Program-made: the position numbers and the translations under genes
Notes under the pieces: model-generated
What the model was told of the DNA's origin: nothing
Database searches by the model: none
What the model saw: the letters and a program-made list of their open reading frames with translations, nothing else
Shown here: positions 47,375 through 55,975 of the stretch, one piece after another
How positions within the stretch are numbered: position 1 is the stretch's first letter
Layout of the letters: each line of letters begins with the position of its first letter
Assembly (NCBI GenBank): GCA_963847615.1
Contig: CAWKAN010000019.1
Coordinates: forward strand, 1-64,000
Direction of reading: 5' to 3'
DNA length: 64,000 bases
Origin: Palsa-883 sp963847615
GTDB lineage: Bacteria; Pseudomonadota; Alphaproteobacteria; Acetobacterales; Acetobacteraceae

Positions 47375-48547
47375 CTATTTTTTGGCGTCGGTGAATTTGT
47401 GGATCAGCACCAGCTTGTCGCCGACATAGGTGATGGTGGCGCCGCCGTTCATGCCGGCGTGGTGGGTCGGCGAGAACTCCAGCGGCGCGGCCAGTATGCC
47501 GGTGTTGAATTTGTGCAGGCTGTTGAGCGCGGCCAGGAACTTCGCCCGCGTCAGGTCGGGGCCGGCCTTGCGCAGGGCTTCGATCACCGCCTCGGCACCG
47601 CCCATGCCGAGCAGGCCGTTGCTCTCGAGCCGGACGCCGGGATTGTGCTTGGTGAAGATGTCCACCCACTTGGCGATTTTCGCATCACCGATCTGCGCGG
47701 CCAGCGGATAGAACACGTAGACGTTCTTCATGATGGCCGGGTTGCTGACCTGCTGCGCGGTGTCCTGGATGGAGATCGCCTGGTTGCCCATCGTCGGCAC
47801 GTTCAACCCGTATTTGAACGCCTCGCGCACGAAAATCGCGAACTCGGCGGGATACAGGAAGGCCAGCACGAAGTCCGGCCTGGCGTTCTTGATCTGCAGC
47901 ACCTGCGGCGTGGCGTTGATCGAGCCGCGTTCGAACGTCACGTCCGCCACGGGGGTGAGGTTGAACTTGGTCTTCAGTTCGACCAGCGCCGGGTCATGGC
48001 CGGACTTGCCCCACTCGTCGGAGTGGCTGATCACCGCGATGCGCTTGGCGCCTGGCTTGGTCATGGCGAAATCGACCATGGTGCGCCCCATCGTCGCGGT
48101 CGTCGCCACGGTCTGGAAGACGTTCGCGGCAACCGGGTCGGTGATCGACCCGTTCGCGGCGGTCGCCACCACGAACGGCACGCCGGAGGCGATGACATCC
48201 GGCTTGAGCGCCATCACCACGTTGCTGCAGGACCCGCCATGCAGCAGGAACACCTGGTCCTGCGCGATCAGCTTCTTGCTGGCGGCAATCCCCTTGGCGG
48301 GATCGCAGGCGGTGTCCTCCAGCACGACGTCGATCTTGCGGCCGTTGATGCCGCCATGCTCGTTCAGGTCCTCGTAGACCGCGCGAATGCCGAGCTGGGC
48401 CTTGCCGAAGGCGGCCGCGGGGCCGGTCAACGGGCCAAACACCCCGATCTTGATGCTGCCCTTGGTCAGTCCCGGATCAGCCGCCTGGACGCTGCCGCCC
48501 AGGCAAATCGACAACAGCGCGCCGAGCGCGAGCCACCGCAGTTTCAT
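47375..48547 (-). CDS. Branched-chain amino acid-type ABC transporter substrate-binding protein
   Basis: A 390-residue Leu/Ile/Val-binding-type protein. ATG 48547 gives a Sec signal (MKLRWLALGALLSICLGGSV, cleavage after VQA). The mature protein starts ADPGLTKGSIKIGVFGPLTG and contains the ligand-pocket region LHGGSCSNVVMALKPDV and the C-terminal FSPTHHAGMNGG. Such systems also import aromatic acids, amides or short-chain carboxylates; surrounding catabolic genes make an aromatic acid possible. The 308 bp upstream (48,548-48,855) show no gene. Confidence 0.9.
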   Translation of the reverse strand: MKLRWLALGALLSICLGGSVQAADPGLTKGSIKIGVFGPLTGPAAAFGKAQLGIRAVYEDLNEHGGINGRKIDVVLEDTACDPAKGIAASKKLIAQDQVFLLHGGSCSNVVMALKPDVIASGVPFVVATAANGSITDPVAANVFQTVATTATMGRTMVDFAMTKPGAKRIAVISHSDEWGKSGHDPALVELKTKFNLTPVADVTFERGSINATPQVLQIKNARPDFVLAFLYPAEFAIFVREAFKYGLNVPTMGNQAISIQDTAQQVSNPAIMKNVYVFYPLAAQIGDAKIAKWVDIFTKHNPGVRLESNGLLGMGGAEAVIEALRKAGPDLTRAKFLAALNSLHKFNTGILAAPLEFSPTHHAGMNGGATITYVGDKLVLIHKFTDAKK

Positions 48548-48855
48548 TGACGTTTCCCCATCGTGCAAGCCTGGCGGATCATCCGATCATCCGGGCTGGG
48601 GGTCAAATCTCCGGCGGCAGACCACCGCTCGGTGGCGATCGGATCGGCAACCGGCGTCCGGCCGAGGCGCCGGTCGGCGAAGCCGCCAGGCCCGCCCGCT
48701 GACCGGAGGCGATCCCGGTTGGCTGGTGGTTGTTCGCCCGCAGTTCCCGATCGGCAGGCCGGGTCAAGCGACGCGTCGCCTGGCGTAATGATTTAACAAC
48801 GCGTCGGCGCGACGGCGGTGTCGCCGGGGCGTCCGCCGTGTCGCGGCAGCCTCGC

Positions 48856-49965
48856 TCAGGCGACCCCGTAGACGCTCTTGGCGTTCTCCAGGAACACCTG
48901 CCGTCGCTGCGTCTCCGTCATCTTCAACGGCAGCGCATGCGCCGGGTCATCGAAATCCCAGTGCGGATAGTCCGACGCAAACAGGATGCGGTCCCAGCCG
49001 ATCCAGTCGAACGTCTCGGCGAGCTGGCTGCGCGGTTCCGGCTCCTCGATCGGCTGGGTGCTGAACCAGACATTGCTGCGCATATACTCGGACGGCAGGC
49101 GCTTCAGGTGCGGCAGCTCCTGCTTCAGCTTCTTCCACTGCGCGTCCATCCGCCAGCCCAGCGCCGCGGCCCAGGCCACGCCGCCCTCGATCTGCACGAC
49201 CTTCAGGCGCGGGAAGCGCTCGAACACGCCCTCCAGCACCAGGCTGGCCACCACCGACTGGCTGCACTGGGCGTGGCCGACCATCTCCTCGATGTAATAG
49301 GACGGCCAGCCGCCGGCAGTGATCGGGAAGCCGCCATAGCCGAAGGCGTGGATGCCGATCGGCAGGCCGGCCGCCTCGGCCGCCGCGTAGATCGGCCAGT
49401 AGCGCCGCCCGCCTGGGGGTTCGGCGGTGCGCGTCAGCATCAGCACCTGGGCGAAGTTCTGGTCGCCGGCACGCAGCTCGATCTCCTTCGCCGAGGCCGC
49501 GGCATCCTCGTACGGGATCACCACCGAAGCCTTTAGCCGCGCGTCGCGCGCGGTCCATTGCTCGACCTGCCATTCGTTGGTGGCGTGCGCGATCGCCGCC
49601 GACAGGTCGGGATTCTGCGCGCCCTGCCCACTGGTCAGCGGGTTGAGGATGCCCAGCGTCACGTTGTTCGGGTCCAGGTACTGCGCCGCCATGAAGGCGA
49701 GGTCGCTGCCCGGCTGCCCGCCGCCCTCCGGCCACGCGTCGCGCCGGCACGCCCCGGGCTGCGATTTCGGAAACGCCGGCCCCTTCTCCCAGGGCTGGCG
49801 ATAGCTGACGCCAAACGCCTCCAGGTGATCCTGCCAGCGTTTCGACAGCCACGGGTACAGCGACTTGTAGCCCTTGGTGCGCGGATGGATATCGCAGTCG
49901 GCGATCGCCAGCTTGCTCTGCGCGGCCGGTTGCACGCCGGAGCGGTTCAGCACGTCAACGTTCAT
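48856..49965 (-). CDS. Amidohydrolase-2-family metal-dependent hydrolase/decarboxylase (first of a pair)
   Basis: A 369-residue TIM-barrel protein with metal-binding IADCDIHPR near residue 25, a His in LPIGIHAFGYGG and the terminal LFASDYPHWDFDDP. The group includes ACMSD- and gamma-resorcylate-decarboxylase-like enzymes and other ring-product hydrolases. Its ATG overlaps the stop of the second amidohydrolase (ATGA), so both are coexpressed, with the Rieske ferredoxin gene first. Probably two related enzymes or a heteromer acting on one pathway. Confidence 0.88.
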   Translation of the reverse strand: MNVDVLNRSGVQPAAQSKLAIADCDIHPRTKGYKSLYPWLSKRWQDHLEAFGVSYRQPWEKGPAFPKSQPGACRRDAWPEGGGQPGSDLAFMAAQYLDPNNVTLGILNPLTSGQGAQNPDLSAAIAHATNEWQVEQWTARDARLKASVVIPYEDAAASAKEIELRAGDQNFAQVLMLTRTAEPPGGRRYWPIYAAAEAAGLPIGIHAFGYGGFPITAGGWPSYYIEEMVGHAQCSQSVVASLVLEGVFERFPRLKVVQIEGGVAWAAALGWRMDAQWKKLKQELPHLKRLPSEYMRSNVWFSTQPIEEPEPRSQLAETFDWIGWDRILFASDYPHWDFDDPAHALPLKMTETQRRQVFLENAKSVYGVA

Positions 49966-51041
49966 GGCACGGTCTCCCCCGCCTGGGCAAAAGCCAGCCG
50001 AGCATAGGTCCGCAGCGGATTTTCCACCATCATCTTGTGCCGCAAGCCCGGACTGACACCCGGGGGCAGCGCCGCGTCGCCGTCGAACTGCCAATGTGGA
50101 TAGTCGGTGGCGAACAGCAACATCGCGTCCGAGCCGATCTGGTTCATCAGCCGGTCGATCCCGCCCGGGTCGGGCGGGGCGTCAAACGGCTGCGCGGTCA
50201 GGCGCACCCGCTCGCGCACGATCTCGGCCGGCGGGTCGCTGACCCAGGGAACCTCGCTGCGCAACCCCTTCCAGAACTTGGTGAAGCGCCAGAGATAGGC
50301 CGGCAGCCAGCTCACGCCCGACTCGATCAGCACCACCGTCAGGTCGGGGAATTTGGCGAACACACCCTCGGCCAGCAGCGAACTCAGGGCCGACTGGAAA
50401 CCGACCGCCTGGTTGACGTAGTCCTCGGTGTAGCTGCCTGGCCAGCCGACGCCGGTCACCGGATGGCGGTAGGAACTGCCGGCATGCACGCCGATCGGCA
50501 GGCGGTGGCGTTGCGCGGCGGCGTAGATCGGCCAGTTCTGCCGCCGTCCCAGCGGCACCTCGCCCGACACCGGCAGCAGCACCTGCACGAAGCGCGGGTC
50601 GGCGGCGCGGCGCTCGATCTCGGCGACCGCCATCTCGACATTGGTCAGCGGCACCACGATCGAGGCGCGCAACCGGGCATCGCGGTCCAGCCATTCCCGC
50701 GCGATCCAGTCATTCAGCGCCTTGCAGAATGCTGCCTGGATGTCCTCGCTGAACATCATGGCGGGGCCATAGAGGCAGTTCAGGATCGCCGTTCCGGTGC
50801 CGAACGGGGCCAGCGCCTCGGCGGCCAGGCGTTCCGCCGTGGTCGCCGGCTTGCCCTGGGCGTCGCGCCAATCGGCACGCACCGACAACGGCGTGCCGGC
50901 CGGATAGGCAATGGTGTTCATCTCGTCGAAGCCGCGCCGGATCGCCTGCTCGCGCCACATCTCGTCGAGATAGGGATGCAACGCCGACAGGCTGGGCACC
51001 GTCGGGTGCAGGTCGCAGTCGATCGGCGCCGAGGTGGTCAT
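49962..51041 (-). CDS. Amidohydrolase-2-family protein (second of a pair)
   Basis: A 359-residue paralogue of the next gene with the same hallmarks: IDCDLHPTVPS near residue 8, RLPIGVHAGSSYRHP, VVLIESGVSWLPAYLWR and LLFATDYPHWQFDGD. It starts 13 bp after the Rieske gene stop. Arrangement Rieske - amidohydrolase - amidohydrolase is seen around dioxygenase-type aromatic or phthalate-like degradation genes, but no oxygenase large subunit is present in the window. Confidence 0.88.
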   Translation of the reverse strand: MTTSAPIDCDLHPTVPSLSALHPYLDEMWREQAIRRGFDEMNTIAYPAGTPLSVRADWRDAQGKPATTAERLAAEALAPFGTGTAILNCLYGPAMMFSEDIQAAFCKALNDWIAREWLDRDARLRASIVVPLTNVEMAVAEIERRAADPRFVQVLLPVSGEVPLGRRQNWPIYAAAQRHRLPIGVHAGSSYRHPVTGVGWPGSYTEDYVNQAVGFQSALSSLLAEGVFAKFPDLTVVLIESGVSWLPAYLWRFTKFWKGLRSEVPWVSDPPAEIVRERVRLTAQPFDAPPDPGGIDRLMNQIGSDAMLLFATDYPHWQFDGDAALPPGVSPGLRHKMMVENPLRTYARLAFAQAGETVP

Positions 51042-51054
51042 CGCGGGCGCCCGC

Positions 51055-51375
51055 TCAGCCCGGCACGCGGAGCATCAGGTCGGCGCCCTCGACCTTCACC
51101 TCGAACACCTGCAGAGCGACCTCGCAGGGCGCGGCGGTGGCCTTGCCGGTGCGCACGTCGAACTTGCCGGCATGCAGCGGGCACTCGATCTCGCCGTTCT
51201 CCAGCCAGCCTTCGTGCAACTGCGCGTATTCGTGGGTGCAGACATTGTCGGTCGCGCGGAATTCGCCGCCCGGCAAATGATACAAGGCAACCTCGCGGTC
51301 GCCGAGGCGCACCGCGATCGCCGCGCCCTCGGCCACGTCCGCCGTCGCCGCCACCCGCACCCACTGCTCCGTCAT
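51055..51375 (-). CDS. Rieske [2Fe-2S] ferredoxin
   Basis: A 106-residue Rieske ferredoxin with cluster ligands C46-x-H48 (CTHEYAQL) and C65-x2-H68 (CPLHAG). It resembles the small ferredoxin components of ring-hydroxylating dioxygenases and NirD-type proteins. It supplies electrons to an oxygenase that is not encoded in this window. First gene of the amidohydrolase operon. Confidence 0.92.
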   Translation of the reverse strand: MTEQWVRVAATADVAEGAAIAVRLGDREVALYHLPGGEFRATDNVCTHEYAQLHEGWLENGEIECPLHAGKFDVRTGKATAAPCEVALQVFEVKVEGADLMLRVPG

Positions 51376-51488
51376 TTTTGTCCCCTGGCCCGTTGTTGCG
51401 TGGTTAGCATGCCAGTGCCCGCCGCCTGGGCCAAGTTCCGCGCCGGACTATCAGGCCGGGCACGGGAGCTGCTTCCGGGAAGCTCCCC

Positions 51489-51857
51489 TCATTCATCGCC
51501 GTATTGGCTCGGCAAGTGGCGCTCGACCTCCATGCCATCATAAAGGACGCGGCCGATCCCAATCAGGTCCGGCCGAATAATTCGGTACAGCAAGAAATGG
51601 CGAGGTTGTCGCACGAGGCCATCCGGTGTTCGCGCGCGGCGGCGACTGTGGCGTAGGTGGTAGTTGCGTACGCCGGTCCCGAGGTCCGGGCGTGCCACGC
51701 TGCCGCGGCATTCGGGATCGGACGCCATGTCCCGCAAGGCGGCAACCAGCAGCGTCTCGTAGCGCCGTCGCGCGATCTCGCCGAACCGATCCTGCGTGGT
51801 GGCGAGGAGCTGGATGATATCCTGTGTGGCCGTTGCTGAGAGGCGATAGGCCGGCAC
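51489..51857 (-). CDS. parE: ParE/RelE-family toxin
   Basis: A 122-residue protein beginning MPAYRLSATATQDIIQLLA, with YETLLVAALRDMASDP, SVARPDLGTGVRNYHLRHS and the C-terminal HFLLYRIIRPDLIGIGRVLYD typical of ParE toxins (gyrase-poisoning subgroup of the RelE fold). It lies 3 bp after the antitoxin gene. Slightly longer than usual in the middle (HSRRRARTPDGLVRQPR). Confidence 0.9.
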   Translation of the reverse strand: MPAYRLSATATQDIIQLLATTQDRFGEIARRRYETLLVAALRDMASDPECRGSVARPDLGTGVRNYHLRHSRRRARTPDGLVRQPRHFLLYRIIRPDLIGIGRVLYDGMEVERHLPSQYGDE

Positions 51858-51860
51858 AGC

Positions 51861-52154
51861 CTATGAACCGGCGGCACGAACCCGTTGCCCAGCGAGCCGC
51901 CCGAGGCCCGCGATGAAATCCTCCAGTTCGTCATCTTGCAGATCGTGATGGCGCCCCTGATCGAGGTCGGCAAAACCCGTCTCCGCCATCTGTCGCAGGG
52001 CTTCAAGCTTGGCCGTGTCGCGGGCCTCGCGGACCTCGACCAGGCGCAGGCCCTCGCGCAGCACTTCGCTGGCATTTTGGTAGCGACCGGTGTTGACCAG
52101 GGCCTCGATGAGGCTTTCATGGTGAGCGGTCAGGACCACGTTGCGGGTCGGCAT
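51861..52154 (-). CDS. parD: ParD-family ribbon-helix-helix antitoxin
   Basis: A 97-residue antitoxin. N-terminal ribbon-helix-helix (RNVVLTAHHESLIEALV, GRYQNASEVLREGLRL) for DNA binding; acidic C-terminal part (DQGRHHDLQDDELEDF) to wrap the toxin. It is followed immediately by parE. A perfect palindrome 43 bp upstream is the likely autoregulatory operator. Confidence 0.92.
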   Translation of the reverse strand: MPTRNVVLTAHHESLIEALVNTGRYQNASEVLREGLRLVEVREARDTAKLEALRQMAETGFADLDQGRHHDLQDDELEDFIAGLGRLAGQRVRAAGS

Positions 52155-52196
52155 GGCCTCGTCCTTGGTTCTGTCGTCGGTCGCGGCAGGCTAGCA

Positions 52197-52219
52197 GGAT
52201 TGGCATAGTATGCCAATCC
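52197..52219. promoter_or_regulatory. Operator palindrome upstream of parDE
   Basis: GGATTGGCATA-G-TATGCCAATCC is a perfect 23-bp palindrome with one central base, placed 43 bp upstream of the parD start. Ribbon-helix-helix antitoxins bind such sites to repress their own operon; the binding itself is inferred. Confidence 0.65.
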
Positions 52220-52304
52220 CGCGAAGAGGTCCAGCCGTGGCAGGCCCCAGCGGCGAAACGACAGGCGTGTATCTGGACCACCATGGCTATTGGTGAGGTG
52301 AGCG

Positions 52305-52630
52305 ATGTTGGCGACGCAGCGTAAGCCGGCGAGCGTTGGCGAGAGTTCTGATTGAAGAGTTCATGCGGCCGATGGGCCTGACGCAAGGCGCCCCGGCCGA
52401 AGCGATGGGGCCGAAGCGATGGGCGAGCCACGCAAGCACGTGAACGAGTTGTGCAACGACCGCAGGGTGGTGACCGCCCCGACGGCGCTCATTCTTGCGC
52501 GCGTGTTCGCCAACCGCCCGGAGTTCTGGTTGAACGTGCAGCGACGCAGCGATCCGTGGCAGGCGATGCATTCGCCCCACGAACGCGAGCGGATCGAACG
52601 GGCGCGACCGCTGACAGAGTCCGCGTCATA
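52305..52630 (+). pseudogene. higA: HigA-family antitoxin remnant
   Basis: Translated in pieces: MLATQRKPASVGE, then after a one-base shift VLIEEFMRPMGLTQGA, then after another shift GEPRKHVNELCNDRR, TAPTALILARVFANRPEFWLN and RSDPWQAMHS. Together this is the HigA/VapI helix-turn-helix antidote. Two frameshifts (near 52345 and 52400) and no clear stop make it non-functional as written. No HigB toxin frame was found directly upstream; that space is taken by the parDE operator. Confidence 0.7.
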
Positions 52631-52662
52631 CCCACCGGCCGGAAACCCGGCGCCTCCGCCGC

Positions 52663-53520
52663 TCAGCCCTTCACCCCGCCCATGGTCAGCCCGCCGCTCA
52701 TGTGCTTGCGGAACATGTAATAGATCACCAGCGGCGGGATGGCGTAGACGATCGAGGCCGCCATCAGGTAGTTCCACGGTGCCTCGTCGCTGTTCAGGAA
52801 CTTGCCCAGCGCCGGCGGCACGGTCATCACGGAATCCGACGACAGCAGCAGGAACGCGTACAGATACTCATTCCACGCCAGCAGCAGCGCGTAGGTGCCG
52901 ATCGCGACCAGCGCGGGGGCCATCAGCGGCAGGTAGATGCGCCAGTAGATCTGCCCCGGCGAGGCGCCGTCGATCCGCGCCGCCTCATCGAGTTCACGCG
53001 GGATCGAGCTGCCGTACTGGGTGAAGATGAAGATCGCGTACGGCGTGGCGAACGTCACCTCGGCGGCGATCACCGCCCAGGCGTTGTTGTCCATCCCGTA
53101 GCGCTTCATGATGCCGTAGAACGGGATTGCCAGGAACGACGCCGGGATCACGTAGGTCATCAGCGCGGCATTCGACAACAGCCAGCCGAAACGGATGCGC
53201 AGCCGTCCGATCGCGAAGCTGGTCAGCGAGCCGATCGCCAGCGTGATCACGGCGACGCAGATGCCGATGTAGAAGCTGTTGCCCATCTGGCGCCAGAAAT
53301 TCGCCAGCAGCCAGAACCCCTCATTCACCACCGTCACGAAGCCCTCGATCGTCGCATGGTGCGGCACGACCTGGGAGGCGAACACATCCTCCTTCGGTTC
53401 CAGCGAGATCATTGCCATGTTGTAGATCGGCAGCAGCGTCCAGATGATCAGGACGACGCCCAGCAGCACCGCCCCGGCATCGCTGGCCCGGCGGCGCAGG
53501 AGATGCGCCCGGACGCTCAC
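52663..53520 (-). CDS. Carbohydrate ABC transporter permease (MalG type)
   Basis: A 285-residue permease with six membrane segments, the EAA loop ELDEAARIDGASPGQIYWRI and the C-terminal MFRKHMSGGLTMGGVKG typical of MalG/UgpE-like subunits. It overlaps the preceding permease by 4 bp. No ATPase or binding protein gene accompanies the pair in this window; downstream lies the HigA remnant on the opposite strand. Confidence 0.93.
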   Translation of the reverse strand: MSVRAHLLRRRASDAGAVLLGVVLIIWTLLPIYNMAMISLEPKEDVFASQVVPHHATIEGFVTVVNEGFWLLANFWRQMGNSFYIGICVAVITLAIGSLTSFAIGRLRIRFGWLLSNAALMTYVIPASFLAIPFYGIMKRYGMDNNAWAVIAAEVTFATPYAIFIFTQYGSSIPRELDEAARIDGASPGQIYWRIYLPLMAPALVAIGTYALLLAWNEYLYAFLLLSSDSVMTVPPALGKFLNSDEAPWNYLMAASIVYAIPPLVIYYMFRKHMSGGLTMGGVKG

Positions 53521-54425
53521 AGCTCCACCCCGCCCTTCGACAGCTTGCGGATCAGCAGGATCACCAGCGGGATCAGCAGCGGCAGCGCCGACATCACCAC
53601 CGCCATGCCCAGCCGCGGATCGCCCAGCACGAAGGCGTCGCGGATGCCGAGCGTGGCCAGCACATGCGTGCTCAATGCCGGCCCGCCGCCGGAGACGAAG
53701 TTGACCGAGTTGAAATCGCCCAGCGTCCAGATCATCGAAAGCAGCGTGCAGACCAGGTACAGATTGGCCATCAGCGGGAAGGTGATGTGCAGGAACCGAT
53801 TGAGCCCGCTGGCGCCATCGACATCCGCGGCCTCATACAGCTCGCGCGGGATCGCCATCCGCCCGGCGAGGAAGATCACCGTCCAGAACGGCATCCATTT
53901 CCAGATATAGGCGTAGATCACCGAGCCCATCGCCATCACCGGCGTATCGAGCCAGGGCGGGCCGTCAACCCCGAACAGCCCCCAGATCGCGTTGTTGATC
54001 AGCCCCCATTGCGCGTTGAGCATCCAGTGGATCGAGATGAAGGTGGGAATCGCCGGCACCGCCCAGGGCAGGATGTAGATCAGCAGCAGCGCCTTCACCC
54101 ACCAGCCTTTGCGCATGAAGAAGCCGGACAGCAGCAGCGCCAGGAACAGCTTCAGGTTCACGCCGATCGCCAGGTAGACCAGCGTGTTGATGACGGTCCG
54201 CGGATACACCGGGTCGGCCAGCATCGCGACGTAGCTCTTGGGATCGCTGCCGAGCCAGATGCCGAACCCCACCGGATAGACGACGAATCCCAGGAACACC
54301 GCGATGTAGGGCAGCACGAAGGCCAGCCCCCAGGCGAAATCCGCGCTGAACAACGCCAGGCGCCAGTCCCGCCGCCGCGTCTGGCGCAGGACGGAGGCCG
54401 ACTCGAAGGTTGTGCTGGTTCCCAT
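53517..54425 (-). CDS. Carbohydrate ABC transporter permease (MalF type)
   Basis: A 302-residue permease from ATG 54425. EAA loop ELYEAADVDGASGLNRFLHI, six hydrophobic segments, and a periplasmic loop with LNAQWGLINNAIWGLFG. Normally a binding-protein gene lies directly upstream, but the 302 bp up to the divergent lipoprotein gene contain none. The transporter must borrow its binding protein and ATPase from elsewhere, or be incomplete. Confidence 0.92.
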   Translation of the reverse strand: MGTSTTFESASVLRQTRRRDWRLALFSADFAWGLAFVLPYIAVFLGFVVYPVGFGIWLGSDPKSYVAMLADPVYPRTVINTLVYLAIGVNLKLFLALLLSGFFMRKGWWVKALLLIYILPWAVPAIPTFISIHWMLNAQWGLINNAIWGLFGVDGPPWLDTPVMAMGSVIYAYIWKWMPFWTVIFLAGRMAIPRELYEAADVDGASGLNRFLHITFPLMANLYLVCTLLSMIWTLGDFNSVNFVSGGGPALSTHVLATLGIRDAFVLGDPRLGMAVVMSALPLLIPLVILLIRKLSKGGVEL

Positions 54426-54727
54426 GGCTGACCGCCTTGTTCCGCTCGCCCGGACGCCGCACCGCCGCCGCATTCGCGGGGTACGCGTTCGCTTTCATCC
54501 CTGGCGCCGGCCGCGCCTGGCAGGCGGCCGGCAGTGTTTCTTAATGACCCGGGATTGAACGTCCAGGCCGGTGCGGGAGTCAAATGGTTTGCCCTGAACG
54601 CAGGCCATGCCTGCCGATGAATCCCGTCATGGGACACACTATGTTACGGGGCGATACGGTGGCCTGTGCTACCGACCCGACAGGCGGGTGGGGCAACGCC
54701 AGCGCGTGAACTCAAGAGGTGACCACC

Positions 54728-55369
54728 ATGCGTCGCATCATGTCGTTTGCCGCCCTGGTGGCGCCACTCGCGCTGGCTGCCTGCGCCGTTGCGCCACCGG
54801 CCGGGCCCACCGTCCTGGCCATGCCGGGACAGGGCAAGAGCTTCGAGGCGTTCCAGCAGGATGACGCGGTGTGCCGCGGCTGGGCCGCCCAGCAGACCGG
54901 CGGCGCGCAGCCGGCCCAGGCGGCGACCGACAGCGCGGTCGGCAGTGCGGTGATCGGCACTGCGCTGGGAGCCGCGGCGGGGGCGGCGCTCGGCTCGGTG
55001 GGCGGCGCGGCCGGCGCCGGGGCGGCGATCGGCGGAGCCACCGGGCTGCTGATGGGCAGCGCGGTCGGCGCCTCCAATGCCCAGGCCGCGGCCGGCAACA
55101 TCCAGTACCGCTACGATGCCGCCTATGCCCAGTGCATGGCCGCCAAGGGCGACGGTGTTCAGGTGCCGCAGCCCGGCTATGCCGCCGGCTACGGCTACCC
55201 GGGCTATGCCTACCCGGCCTACGCGTACCCGGCCTACGCCTATCCGCCCTACCCGTACTACGGACTGGGTTATCTCGCGCCAACCGTGGTGATTGGCGGG
55301 GGCTGGGGATGGGGTGGCGGCTGGGGTGGCGGCTGGCACGGTGACGGGCACGGCGGCTATCGTCGTTAG
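54728..55369 (+). CDS. Glycine-zipper lipoprotein with YPAY repeats
   Basis: A 213-residue lipoprotein: signal MRRIMSFAALVAPLALAAC (lipobox LAAC), then a QDDAVCRGWAAQQ helix and a glycine-zipper segment (TALGAAAGAALGSVGGAAG). A paired Cys (AYAQCMAAKG) follows, then Tyr-Pro-Ala-Tyr repeats and a TVVIGGGWGWGGGW tail. The last two features are shared with the lipoprotein at 16.1 kb. The zipper domain resembles YMGG/Gly-zipper proteins. Probably envelope-associated; no defined function. Confidence 0.8.
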   Translation: MRRIMSFAALVAPLALAACAVAPPAGPTVLAMPGQGKSFEAFQQDDAVCRGWAAQQTGGAQPAQAATDSAVGSAVIGTALGAAAGAALGSVGGAAGAGAAIGGATGLLMGSAVGASNAQAAAGNIQYRYDAAYAQCMAAKGDGVQVPQPGYAAGYGYPGYAYPAYAYPAYAYPPYPYYGLGYLAPTVVIGGGWGWGGGWGGGWHGDGHGGYRR

Positions 55370-55475
55370 TGAAGCTGTGCGCCGTTGGCTTCCGGTGACC
55401 GCCTACTGCCCGGTCGGGCGAGGCTGAGGCCGGGCGCGCGCGTGATCGCAAGCGCCGCCGATCGGCCAGCCGGCG

Positions 55476-55961
55476 CTACATTTTCATCCCTGGCAGGGCG
55501 CTGCCGCCAGTGCCGGCCGGCGGCAGCTTCATCTCCGCGGCGCCCGCCTTCTGCACGCTCACCGTCGCGGTGACCGCGCCGGCCTTGGCGAAGTGCAGCG
55601 TGATCGGAAACTCGTCGCCTTCCATCAGCGCGTGCACCAGCCCGATCAGCATGATGTGGTAGCCGCCGGGTTGCAGCGCGACCGGCTTGCCGGGCACCAC
55701 CGCCAGCGACGCGATCGGGCGCATCTTCATCACCCCATGGTCGTCAAAGCTTTCGTGCAGCTCGACCCTCTGCGCCACCGGCGAGGCGGCACCGGTCAGC
55801 GTATCCGGTGCGCCGGTCGCGGTGATGCTCAGGTAGACCACCCCGGTATGCCCGGCCATCGCGGCGCGCGACCAGACCTTGTCGAGCCGGATCGTTGCCG
55901 GCTGCGCGGCGGCGGCGACGGGGAGAACCAGCCAGGCAGCCAGCAAGGTCCGGCGTTGCAT
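55476..55961 (-). CDS. Periplasmic copper chaperone PCu(A)C
   Basis: A 161-residue secreted protein. ATG 55961 is preceded by AGGAGG at correct spacing and gives the signal MQRRTLLAAWLVLPVAAAA; the upstream ATG 55979 lacks such a site. Copper ligands of the family are visible: H in ELHES and M in MKMRPI, later GGYHIMLIGL. It delivers Cu(I) to the CuA site of cytochrome oxidase together with Sco1. Its reading region abuts the sco gene. Confidence 0.92.
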   Translation of the reverse strand: MQRRTLLAAWLVLPVAAAAQPATIRLDKVWSRAAMAGHTGVVYLSITATGAPDTLTGAASPVAQRVELHESFDDHGVMKMRPIASLAVVPGKPVALQPGGYHIMLIGLVHALMEGDEFPITLHFAKAGAVTATVSVQKAGAAEMKLPPAGTGGSALPGMKM

Positions 55962-55975
55962 TCGCGAGCCTCCTT

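Noticed and set aside
52200..52304. HigB toxin upstream of the HigA remnant
   Set aside because: Only a short GVYLDHHGYW-like piece could be matched to a HigB C-terminus, which is too little to support a call.
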